Assembly (NCBI GenBank): GCA_021399435.1
Contig: JAJTUP010000025.1
Span: 868,001-932,000 of the forward strand
Reading direction: 5' to 3'
Length of the DNA stretch: 64,000 nt
Origin: Diaporthe sp. PMI_573
Lineage: Eukaryota > Ascomycota > Sordariomycetes > Diaporthales > Diaporthaceae
Shown one piece after another: positions 44,950 to 55,056 of the stretch. The notes beneath the pieces are model-generated. The model was not told where the DNA came from, ran no database searches, and saw only the letters and a program-made list of their open reading frames with translations. Positions within the stretch are counted from its first letter, which is position 1; the number at the start of each line of letters is the position of its first letter. A program made the position numbers and the translations under genes.

Positions 44950-46000
44950 GAGATTTCAAGGAAGCTTGACCGTCGATCAGGAATGGTGGATGCCGTCAAG
45001 GGAAGAAAGGTGTTTCACTGGGACATCAAGAAGATCTGCAGGCACCGAACAGACTTACGCTGGTCGGTTTCGTCAGTATTTGCTTGTGCTCAGTCACAAG
45101 CATAGGTCGTAATTGCCGTCAAAGTCGTGACTGAAGGATTCGTACTTGAGGAGATAGATCGAGGGCTTTTGCTGGTCCCAGATACCGGTGCTTGCTTGAC
45201 ACTGATGCTTGAAGAATGATAAACTTGAGCAAGAAACGAACATATCATTGACGAGGATTGTAGGGGAGGCCGTTCATCTGTCGCAGCAGAGGAGCGGGGA
45301 CATAGAAGAATGGGAAGGCAAACTTGAGCTTCTGGGGTTTGTGGATGAAGAATCAGCGCAAAAGGCTAGAAATTGCTAGAAGCCTACAGATCTGTTTGCC
45401 GGTTCCAAGCTCTGATTGAATGTAGAGCATACGCTATTGGAGGTAGCAGGGGTATTCACTGTCGATCAGATGAGCGATTCATGCTTGGGATGAAAAAACT
45501 CCGTTTGCTGTTGATGTCTGCGAAGATTGCCATTTTGCCTCCCAGCACGCTATCTCTCAAGCTATTGTTCAGCCAGAGTGGCGATTCCTCAGCGATCCCT
45601 TCGATGGTGGAGACTTCAGACGAAATTTCCCTTTCTTCTGCATTGTGGCGTGCAATTCTTCAGACTACCTCCTCTTTTCAGACTCGGAAAACCCCCATTT
45701 GAGCTGCAATTTTCATCCGAATTTTATCTCAGCACCCCATTGACCACTGCAATTGTGGCAGTAAATGGCAGACAGCCTCAAGTCAATGGAGGGGGAAAAG
45801 GCTCGTACAACTATTTAAACCCTGCCTGCTGAGCCCTCGCAACTCGATTCTGACCACCAACACTTCCACACCAACCCAAGACTTTGCAGAAACTCAATTT
45901 TCTCGCCTACACTGCGATACACACATCCTCACCTTACGCATCAAACCACTTGCCTACTCTCACAAATCGCAACCTGCACAAGGAAACAAACAACTCCAAA
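44950..46000. other. no intact gene; short coding-like scraps
   Basis: On the minus strand 45110-45260 reads MFVSCSSLSFFKHQCQASTG then IYLLKYESFSHDFDGNYDLCL and stop, a coding-like scrap with no recognised family. 45500-45600 plus has a Cys/His-containing scrap. Nothing complete. Confidence 0.3.
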
Positions 46001-46010
46001 AAACCAGTTG

Positions 46011-47127
46011 ATGGCGCAGAGTGTTTTGGTATGTTGAGCCATCGAGAGTTGCCGTTGTATCTGTCGCGATGGCCTGCATGTGGACTAACCTCACCATCAA
46101 CAGAGCGGTGACAGGCCCGCCTGCCGTGTCGCCCGTGGTCTCGCAGCCCTCCTGTGAGATGAGCTTTTGCCAATCCTACCACCACGATGAAAGTCGCTGG
46201 CACTTTTCTCGCGAGAAACTTTCTCAGAGCAAGAAAGAGTTGGCTGGGGACGTCGTCATGACGTCAACCAATGTCTCAGTGAGTTGTTGAAAATTCATTG
46301 ATCTCGTGATAACTCGACTGACGCTTCATCATCCAAGCCATCATCAGCGCCATGAGCCAGGGCGCCAGAAGAGCGGTACAGCGCCGCGATGATGCCTTCC
46401 GAATCTTACGGCTCGACCATTCACGACCAGCTCGTCGGCAACCCAAACGATCACACGCGGACGGAGGTCTGCCGTCGCTGATGGGGGAAAAGGACACAAT
46501 GCTCTTCCAAGCCTGAAACTGTAGCGCAGCCCGGTACACTGCCACCGGAAAGCCCCAATTTCGCTGAATGCATGGCTTGCCTTCCCGAAGGCGACAGTCC
46601 AGAGGGACTGTCCAGTGTTTCGGTAAGTTGACTCATCGAGGATTGCCAACTTGCCTCATGCAAGCTACTTTACTGAGACTTTGCCCGAAGGCCTTATCTG
46701 AGGCGAAGGAGGACCTCGCCCAAGAGAGTGCCATCGTGGACGAGGAGGACGACATGATGGAGTTCACCGAGATCACTGTAAGCTCATGACACTTGATTGT
46801 TTCCGTGATGAATGAACTGACGACGGGCCGTTTAGGAGACCCTCAACGCCGTTGATCCTGCTCTCGCTGCGGCGGATGCTTCTCTTGCGACTGAGGTCGG
46901 TGAGGTCTCCGGCTTTGGAGTACACCGTCGTGAGAATCCCTCGCATGTTCTACACCGAGCCGGGCGTTCCCCTGAAGGATGGCGACATCAAGGATGGACT
47001 GGATCGCCCGTATCGCCATCAATCCCACTGCGGAGCTGAAGCGCAAGAGGGATAATAAGGGCATCAACGACGACAAGAATGCAAAGCAGATGTTCGCCAC
47101 AATGATGAAGAAGAGGGACCAATGAGA
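46011..47127 (+). pseudogene. multi-exon gene with tandemly duplicated exons, frameshifted
   Basis: Two related units follow each other. Unit 1 (46021-46345) and unit 2 (46612-46835) each have a donor in similar sequence (TTTTGGTATGTTGA, TTTCGGTAAGTTGA), an exon with a Lys/Glu-rich helix (SQSKKELAG against SEAKEDLAQ), and a second donor. Unit 2 splices in phase 0 from MMEFTEIT to ETLNAVDPALAAADASLATEVGEV. Downstream two successive +1 frame changes are needed to reach RIPRMFYTEPGVPLKDG and then MDWIARIAINPTAELKRKRD to KKRDQ, stop at 47127. Function unknown. Confidence 0.45.
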
Positions 47128-47369
47128 GCATCGAGAAGCATCGACCGAAGGTCGACAGTCCACAGGGACCGGACAACATTGCCAGCTCCGGTTGCATGTT
47201 CTACCACCCCGGAGGGAAGCTTCATCTCGATCAAGACCGAGACCGACAATGACGACGAGAGTGAGGCTGGGAGTCCGTTGCCGGAGCAGAGGCTCCGGAA
47301 GTTCAGCAAGCAGCGGGCTCCAATGCACTCGCCTCCCCGAAAAGACACAAGGTCGTGCTGACACAATTC

Positions 47370-47790
47370 TGCCACCCGAAACAAACTCTTCTGCTGCCAA
47401 AGCAACTGCCGCAAATACATTTCCCCAGCCGCAGTCAACGAATCTACAAACGTCGGCTTCTGCAAGGCCTGCTGGAGCGGCACCCGCTGCCTCTGCAGGG
47501 GACAACCACACGTTGGCAACTGCAGGAAAGATTTCCAGCAAAGCTCCACGGAGAAATACCTCATCAACAAGGGATGGAAGAAGTGCCCACAATGCGGCAG
47601 CATCGTGGAGAAGGAGGCGGCGAGCGCTTGGTTCCACAGCAACCGCACTGCAACGATGCCTCCACCAGAGAGCATTTCCAAAGGGAAAATCGCAAGCACT
47701 CGTCGGGCTCGTCAACAACTCGGACAACTCTTGGTTCTCGTCCCGCTTCTGAATTACATCGACTGCTCGAGCTTCAGATTCTCTCTCTAG
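47370..47790 (+). pseudogene. RBR (IBR) ubiquitin-ligase fragment
   Basis: The frame FCCQSNCRKYISPAAVNES, then FCKACWSGTRCLCRGQPHVGNC and GWKKCPQCGSIVEKEA matches the in-between-RING (IBR) domain and the start of RING2 of RBR E3 ligases. The usual GCNHMTC with the catalytic Cys is missing, and the sequence turns to unrelated residues after VEKEA. A TGA lies just upstream (47359) and no RING1 was found. Inactive fragment. Confidence 0.65.
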
Positions 47791-47830
47791 GCGAATAAGG
47801 TCGATGGCGCCCAACAGTTCATGACTGATG

Positions 47831-47870
47831 TCAGAGAGATCAGAGAGATCAGAGAGATCAGAGAGATCAG
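47831..47870. repeat. 9-bp tandem repeat TCAGAGAGA, about 4.4 units
   Basis: Perfect units, no coding context. It lies between the RBR fragment and the repeated promoter-like motif. Confidence 0.9.
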
Positions 47871-47994
47871 GTGCCAGCGTGGGGTAACTATGGGCGGAGG
47901 ACTCATTTGACTCACTAGATAGTTACAGAAGTCCACCGAAAAAGAAAATGAAGTTTTGGAGCTTTCCTTAGTTGTTGTATCCTCTGCTCTCGCG

Positions 47995-48200
47995 TTTGGT
48001 CCTGGGCAAGACCAAAAAAACTGCCTCGACGTGGTCTCGTCGTTGAATAGACCGCCCTCCTTGCCAGAGGGTTAAAAATTGGCCGTCCGTCCAGAAGAAG
48101 CCTGCTCGGCTAGAGCAAACCCCATCTCGAATCCCTTCTCACCCAATCTCTCTTACTCTCAAATTTTAGTCCTCGTCAAGACCAGAAAAACTGCATCGCC
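47995..48200 (+). repeat. repeated hairpin-containing motif, copies a and b
   Basis: Copy a (47995-48031) and copy b (48164-48200) share TTTNGTCCTNGNCAAGACCA(G/A)AAAAACTGC(C/A)TCG. In copy a TTGGTC and GACCAA can pair around an eight-base loop. A third copy is at 51319-51357. Copies a and c are similar for about 120 bp, including CTCCTTGCCAGAGGG and CTGCTCGG(C)TAGAGCAAAC. Both ends lie a few hundred bases 5' of plus-strand genes. Confidence 0.7.
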
Positions 48201-48600
48201 ATAAGGTCTCGCCATAAGGTCTCTCCATCAGAAAGGCCGCAAGCTCCTCGCAGGAGTTGAAACCTGCAACGATTCTACCACGGTAAGTCTTGATCATCGC
48301 TCCTGCCAGGCAAGGTCAAGACCCTGGGCCTAGGCCCGCTCATTACTGATTCGTACTTTCCAGCATAGCATAGCAACCTCCCTCCTTCATCCCCCCTCCC
48401 TCTGTTCATTCTCTATGCCACCTTGGCACCTCTTCGACAAGCCAAGGCCCTACCTCTCTCTTTCGCATCACCTTCTCTTCTCCTCTCGCACGGCGGAGAG
48501 CCACATCGACGGCGTTGACAGAACATCGCCAAACCCGACCAAACCATTCATCTGCTCGTTGATCCGCCACTTGCACCGATAGGAGTCCCCCAGCACAGGA

Positions 48601-50675
48601 ATGCCGCCCCAGAGCACGGTGTCACCTATGCTCAAGATGGAGCACAACCCCAACCAGACCAGATGGTGGGAGAGCAGGGCATACGAGCAAGTCCGTGTCG
48701 ACATCCAGGTTCGATTGCCTGACCACCTTCGGAAGATCGGGTACGCCAAGCAGGAACTCGCCCGCAATGCGAAGAAGAAGAAACCAAATCCGGCATGTAC
48801 CCGTCACAACGAATGGATCATACGGGGTCAACTCGAAAAGATTCAACAGCAATTCGCGCGATGGCAGCAGAGACTCTCAGACAACGGGTATGTATATTCT
48901 TCTCTCGCCTCTCTCTGGGTTCGACACTGACATGTGTGTGTATGACTCTTAGTGATACCTTTCGTTGGAAACAGATCCCGGGCGCCCAACATTGGGCTAG
49001 ATTCAACTGGACGGCCATCCTCCCCAGCCCTGGTGACGAGTGGAATGATCACATACCCGTCTTTGGATTGGAGTCTGCGGCTTTGAGCGACAAGCCCTCC
49101 TTCTCTGGCCCTGAATCCGCTGCGAACGGCGGTTCCTACATAGAGCACTCTGATCCCCTGATCCACCATACCTTCAACCCTCCAGGAGCCCTCCAGAACG
49201 GCTTCCCTACCAGCTACGGTACCTTCGAGCCCGCAAGACGTTTCCCTATCAATGTTCTCACCTACCATCGTGTCTTCAAGCCCGTAGAGAGATTCAATTC
49301 TGGCGCCCCGACAGCTCACAGTGCCTTGGAGTCGGCAAGAGCCTTACCTACCCGCATCACAGGCTTCTCGTCTGGTTCGGTTTCAATTAACCCCTTTCCT
49401 AAAGAAGGTTTCTCTTCCCCTTCCGACAGTCGAGCTACTACGGCGAGGAGCTTGGCAGGAAGCTCAATGGCGAACCTGAAGTACGCCAATCACTCTGGCG
49501 ATTTCAACCCCAAGCTTGTTGATGGAAGCCTTGGCATCAGCCACCAATCGCGGCACCGTGAGGGCATCGGACTGTCTGCACAACACAACTCCGCCGCAGC
49601 TGCTCTTTCCAGAGCCGCTACGAAGCGTGATCGCTCGCATCCGACAATGATGAACGCCGGAGAGGATGACAGCTCCCTGAGGGCCTTCGAGGGACAAGCT
49701 TACAAGAAGCAGAGAGTTAGCACACAGCATCCACCAGCAGGTAGGCAAGACTTGATTTCACAACTCGCTGCCGCCGCCAAACCACTGCGCCGCCCAAACT
49801 TGGAGCGGGGACGCTCCATCCTTATGGCGGCCAGTACCAGGGGAGGTGATGGCTCATTCGTTGTTCCCGAAACGGAGAAAGGAAGTGACCCGAGAAGGGT
49901 CTCCAGCCCACGATCGCGACAAGTTGTTACCATGCCTCTCCAACAGCGCCGTTCCGCCCCGTCCATCCCAACCCAGCCGGTTACCAATCGTACTCGCGGT
50001 GTGCTCAGAACGAGCAGTCCCTGTGAACAGCAGTCAAAGGCCCGGATGATCCGATACAAACAGAGGCCCGATCTTCCAGCAGACATGGGAATGGTATCTA
50101 GAAAGCACGACAACGAGTCTGGTGGGAGTGGTCAGCACACACGACCCAAAGCTGCCGTCACCCCTGCAAGAGAGGCAAAGAAGGTTCCAGAGTCCCAGTC
50201 CTCTGTACGACGTTCAGGCATTGATGGAAGGGCTATCGGGGGAAGAATCTGGGAGCTGTCCCAGTCGGCGCACCTCAGAGACTCTGCCTCCCACTCTGCG
50301 AGGGTTCGGTACCTTCAAGACTGTGTTGAGCTACAGCAGCAGAGCTTACAACTCTTCTATCGATCATCTGCTGGCCAGAAGACTGTGGAATACAACACTG
50401 CATTCACGGGCTTCCGTCACGGTGGTTCTGGAATGAGGTGCTCTTTATGCCAGACCATATTCCATGAGCAATATGGCTCCAAGAAGAACCCTACTGCGCC
50501 TGGACTCAAGATCATTGCTAGTACTACGACCTTCCTCAAACACGTACTCCTTGGTCACACGGCATACGAGCCATCAGTTCGATGCGAAGAAATGCTAGCA
50601 GTGATAGACCGGTACCCACGTTTCGGTAATATTCCCCGTCCAGCTCAATTGAGCGTTACGATTCGGCTGACGTAG
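48601..50675 (+). CDS. low-complexity protein with C-terminal zinc-finger-like motif, 669 aa
   Basis: Exons 48601-48887 and 48953-50675; the 65-bp intron (GTATGT...TCTTAG) joins DNG to DTFRWKQIPGAQHW in frame. The N-terminal exon is helical and basic (RNAKKKKPNP). Residues about 110-560 are Ser/Pro/Arg-rich and probably disordered. Near the C-terminus MRCSLCQTIF (about residue 590) and FLKHVLLGH (about 622) give C-x2-C and H-x4-H with a long spacer, a possible atypical C2H2 finger. No known family. The gene sits 400 bp downstream of the repeated hairpin motif. Confidence 0.65.
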
Positions 50676-51318
50676 TTGCCCAACAGTAGCGTACCTCGAG
50701 CAAAATGCGTTAGGTACCAGCGTCTCCGATCTCCAGGCACTGCTCCAAAACGCTCAGCTGCCGACACTGGCTTTCCTTGAGAGATTCCGAATGACCGCAA
50801 AACCATATCATCATTGAGACGTGCAAAATTACTCCGAGGTCATATCCAGTCTGGCGAAAAGGCCAGCAGAATCCGAGGTATCGAGTGAACGTCATCCCAT
50901 GCCGTCCTTTCCCACCATCGCTGTTCCTCTGGTATCCTATCCCATTAATCACCAAGTTTTTGAGGATGTGGTTTGACAACGTCCAGGTGGATGTGGTTGC
51001 AGCACCACGAGTCTTTTAAGAATGCCTTACGATCTGCTCATGACGGATTTCATTTTTGGTGGCTATCGGATATCTCCTGCAGTGGGCCGTGAAGACAGTC
51101 ATGTCTGTTTCTGGGGATGGTAGCCCCGTTGTAGACGGACGACTTAGCAAACTCGTCCGTAATGTAGTAATATAATCACTTAGTCGTTGATTCATCGCTC
51201 CTGATATGCCAGTGATTGTGACGAGCCAGTTTCCGCACTTGTGATGCCTCTACCATGGCACCAGCTCACCACATACCAACAGCCAGAGTCATTAAATTCA
51301 GAACCTCTCTCAAATCCC

Positions 51319-51449
51319 TTTTTGGTCCTGGGCAAGACCAGAAAAGCTGCCCCGACGAGAAGGCCCCACCTCCTTGCCAGAGGGGAAAGCCCGGCCTTTG
51401 TTTTTTTGCATCACAGACAGACAGAAGCCACTGCTCGGCCTGAGCAAAC
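51319..51449 (+). repeat. repeated hairpin-containing motif, copy c
   Basis: Starts TTTTTGGTCCTGGGCAAGACC and continues with CTCCTTGCCAGAGGGG and CTGCTCGGCCTGAGCAAAC, matching copy a at 47995-48120 over its length with small indels. It lies about 380 bp 5' of the 2EXR gene start. Confidence 0.75.
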
Positions 51450-51825
51450 AAGAGACATCAACTTGCCATCTCCCTGAAACGTTACCTGTGGAAGCCCTTT
51501 CCAGTTTCATCCAAATTGCAGGTGGCCATCCACTCAATAACCGCGAGGTGAGGTAAGCCTAGAAAGTCATTTGACGTGGTTGATACCTGTGTGGTTTCGA
51601 GGCGCTACCGACCACCCACAATCGCAGCTAAATTTTCATCCCATCTTGAATCAACGTCAATTCCAGCGCCCAGGCTCGCTCACAGCAGCCCGCCCCACAG
51701 AAAGCAAACAAACAAACCACCACGCCATCGCTTCGGCTTCAGAAAGAACAAAACGTCCCCTTCGATCTTCCAGCAAGCTCTCGCGAAGCACAACACCAGT
51801 TCTCACCACCTTGGCATCACAGAAA

Positions 51826-53361
51826 ATGTCTGATCCAGGCGATGCAGCCAGCATCACCATGGCGAACACTCCAGTGGCCACTGTCAGCGCCGTTGACCCT
51901 GACGATCCCCTTCTCGACCTTGGCAGCTTTTTCGAGAGGGCAGCACACTTTGACGCTTTGGATTACGTCGGTGCCTTCCTCAAGATGTCTACCAAGAAAG
52001 ACCCCCTCGCTAGTTACGACGACAACGTCATCGCAGACCTCCCCAACTTCCTAGAGATGGCAATTTACGAGGACCCCATTGATGACCTCGCACTTTTCTT
52101 CGCGAAGGCTTGCCGCTGGTTTGTTTCCTTTCTGTGGGCCATAGTAGTTGAGAGGCTGATAATCTCTCATAGGGCATGCTCCAAAGGGCCTGATGGCACT
52201 TTCTGGTTATTCCCTGAGCTCCCCTACGAAATTCGGCTCATGGTCTGGGAGCAGTGCATTCCCAGTCAGGTCCATCTCGTCGCCGAGAACGTCTACGAGG
52301 GCCTGATCGACGACCGGTTCGACATACTCGTGAAAGCAATCAACAGCATTGGCGTGAATCCATGGTCCACCTTCGACGCCGATGAAGAATTGGACGAATT
52401 GTGTAAGTCTCTTTTCGGTTGCAAAGCCACGTATGGGGTTCTCGACGAGATCAATGCCTTGGATCAAGCGATGTCCTACCATAACCGCAACTGCAAGCCA
52501 GCCTTCCCCACTGCTTTCGGGCAGAAGCTGCCTTTCATAGCCCAAGTCAACCACGAGGCTCGTTTCCATGCCCTGAAACACCAAACTAGGTGCTGCAACC
52601 TTGCTTTCGTCCATAAAGATATGCTGGCTGAGATCGATCGCGTTGAGGGGTCACCTGTCTGGCTGAATTGCAACAAGGACACTGTGCTGGTCAAAACACA
52701 GTACCAGTACCCTCCTGCTGACGCCCACTCAGCCGACACTGTTTCCGGAGATGGAGATGGACGGGTTGCCGTCAGAAATGATGGTCTACTCGATATGGTC
52801 ACCAGAAACAAGATCCAGGCAGCCATTTATTCGGATGTCCTTGAGCGTGCACCTTCTTCTTTCTACCACAGCCTTACCCAGACGACCAAGGAGGTGGATA
52901 TAGTTGTGGGAGTATTTCAATTCCGCGATATACTGGACAGTACAGCAGCCATCACCGAGCTATTTGGACTATTTGGCGAGGAGTCGATGGCCCTTATTCC
53001 GGCTAAGAACTCCCTGCTCCTCCGCAAGCTCTTCAATGCCCATGCTGCCTTTGGTCCCGACTATTACAAAGAGACCTTATGGGTACTTGATGATTTTTTG
53101 ATGGTCTATGAGGTACCCCGTCGCCCGTCCGACTTCGATGAATACTGCGAGCTGATGCGAGGCTTGGCACATGGTTGCATGACATCCTGTGAGCACTACC
53201 TTATGTCGCGTAGCTTCAGTGGGCCGGACGGTGAAGCCCTCAGTCGTCAATGGAAGGCCGATGTGTCTGCAACCTTCTGGGCACATTTCAATCCGGTGTT
53301 TATCGTCCACCGTTGTGGAAGCCCCGTCTTGATCGATGCAAGATACCAGGATGAGTCCTAG
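51826..53361 (+). CDS. 2EXR-domain protein, 511 aa (493 aa if a 54-bp intron is removed)
   Basis: The frame is open from 51571, but the first good ATG is 51826 (AAAATGTC). Residues about 15-95 hold two acidic LDLGSFFERA / LALFFAKA repeats. The 2EXR core (PF20150-type) begins FPELPYEIRLMVWE at about residue 128, with INHEARFHAL-like VNHEARFHAL later. The segment 52119-52172 has all signs of an intron (GTTTGT, branch CTGAT, ATAG) yet is 54 nt with no stop, so both forms can be translated; splicing joins CRW to ACSKGPDGTFWLFPELP. 2EXR proteins are abundant in fungi and of unknown biochemical role. A broken inverted paralogue is at 40.8-42.0 kb. Confidence 0.85.
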   Translation: MSDPGDAASITMANTPVATVSAVDPDDPLLDLGSFFERAAHFDALDYVGAFLKMSTKKDPLASYDDNVIADLPNFLEMAIYEDPIDDLALFFAKACRWFVSFLWAIVVERLIISHRACSKGPDGTFWLFPELPYEIRLMVWEQCIPSQVHLVAENVYEGLIDDRFDILVKAINSIGVNPWSTFDADEELDELCKSLFGCKATYGVLDEINALDQAMSYHNRNCKPAFPTAFGQKLPFIAQVNHEARFHALKHQTRCCNLAFVHKDMLAEIDRVEGSPVWLNCNKDTVLVKTQYQYPPADAHSADTVSGDGDGRVAVRNDGLLDMVTRNKIQAAIYSDVLERAPSSFYHSLTQTTKEVDIVVGVFQFRDILDSTAAITELFGLFGEESMALIPAKNSLLLRKLFNAHAAFGPDYYKETLWVLDDFLMVYEVPRRPSDFDEYCELMRGLAHGCMTSCEHYLMSRSFSGPDGEALSRQWKADVSATFWAHFNPVFIVHRCGSPVLIDARYQDES

Positions 53362-55056
53362 GCATCCGAGAGCCCCAGAGATGACGGAAGCTGGGGATGG
53401 AGGGAGCAAGCACATTGGGACTCGAGACATTTCACGAGTCGGAAAGGATCATGATTTGGACTGGAGCCATTGCTGGTAATAGGTCGACGGAGGGCTTTTT
53501 CGGGTGATGGAAGGGGATGCGGGCCTTGCACCGAGGATGGCGGGTCCTGATGGATTCTCTTGGCAGTAATGACAAGCAATGTGATCTATCTGCACCAGCT
53601 GTTACACGAGATATAATGTGACACTCGTACCATAGGAGGTCTCAGGTCTCCCGGAGGAATTCATTCCAGCAGAGGCTATCACACAGGATGCTGTCTCACG
53701 AGAGGTTATTCCCAAGGAGGCCATCTGCTACGGATGAGAACGTGGATATGACACGACCTGGGGAGTTGGGGCAGTGGGATGCCATGTTCGTGGCGGCCAG
53801 CGTATTTCTACGTTGGCAGAAAGGGGCATGCTTCAACTTGTCACTCTCGCCCTGTTGTGGGCTTCCTTTGGCTCGAGGGGCAAAGGGACAGTTGCAGAGA
53901 TGTTTCCTCTCATGCCTGAAACCAGAACCTGCATGATGCGTGTTGGGCAGCATAGTGTATGAGATATGAGTCTGTTGGAAGGTTGTCTGTCTCGTGTGTG
54001 TCGTCGAGCTGAAAGTCGAGACACGGGACAAGGCAGCCACGTTCTGGGGTGATCCTCCTTCGATCGGAGCTTAGCCTGCTTAGGCTCGCGGACCGCCTGG
54101 GTTGGGGCAGCCTAGAGCTCCACAAGCTCCTGGGGACATTTGCGACTTGCAGGGTCTCCCAAGCTTGGTGGGGGGTGGAAGTGGGCCTCCAAAATCCTCC
54201 GCCAACCTTAATCTGGGCTGTGGGTGGAGGGTAAGCAGACACCAACCGACGGCCTGGTGGTCGAGAAGCGAAAAGCTTCGATTCGACTGGAAGCGGTAAA
54301 TGCAACAGCAACAGGTCGAACCGTGCTGCTGGGTCGGGCACTCGGGGGGGCGGTGTCAGGTCAGAAGGGGCAACCAACAGGTGCATTTTGCACACACCAC
54401 ACCAACTCACCGTCAGGTCCCATCACCAACCGTCGCCCGTTGGGTGTGGGCTGGCGGCTCCATCACAGCTCCAGGGCTCGTTGGTGCAGGCTTCCACAAA
54501 CCTGTGACCGCTCTTTTACCATTCAAACCATTCCGCATCCTTCTAATGCGGCACGGTAGCTCGCTTGAGAGGAACCCCCTTTTTGCGCGCCCATCAATCA
54601 GCCGGCGCATCGGACCCGGGAGGTGTAATGTGGCTGTCCCACACTCCTGATCCTGCGAGGCGGCTCCATCCAGCTGAAGGGCTCGGCCCTCAGCCTTGTC
54701 CACCAACAACCAGCTGACTACTTTTCCAGTCCAATGGCCTGCGCCGTCCTTGCCGTACTGTACGGGCCGATCAACATTCCCGCCCTGCTATTCTTTTTTT
54801 GTGTTGCGGCTCTTGTCTGTTCTCCATTCTGTGCTGACATGGCTTTGCTCTCGTGCAGGTAGAAAAGATCCAACATGCCGCCCTTCTCGACCTGAAGAGG
54901 CATGCTCATTCTGTGACCAAGTCCTCCCACGTCCGGCTTCCTAGCACATCTCCCTACCTCGATCTATCCTGTCGTCGGTCCGATCTTCTCTTTGGCGACA
55001 GCTGATACCCGTGATACCCGACCTTTCGGTCTCTTGCTTTATATTCGCTCTATAAG
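53362..55056. other. intergenic, no supported gene
   Basis: Several 60-170-codon frames on both strands overlap one another without domains or splice structure. 54000-54700 is GC-richer. The last ~150 bp should hold the promoter of the modin-like gene. Confidence 0.45.

Noticed and set aside
46843..47814. 323-codon minus-strand frame
   Set aside because: The plus strand over the same DNA carries recognisable RBR and other coding blocks; the minus frame is featureless.
53696..54650. Several 60-166-codon frames on both strands
   Set aside because: They overlap one another, lack domains and splice logic, and are expected at this GC content.
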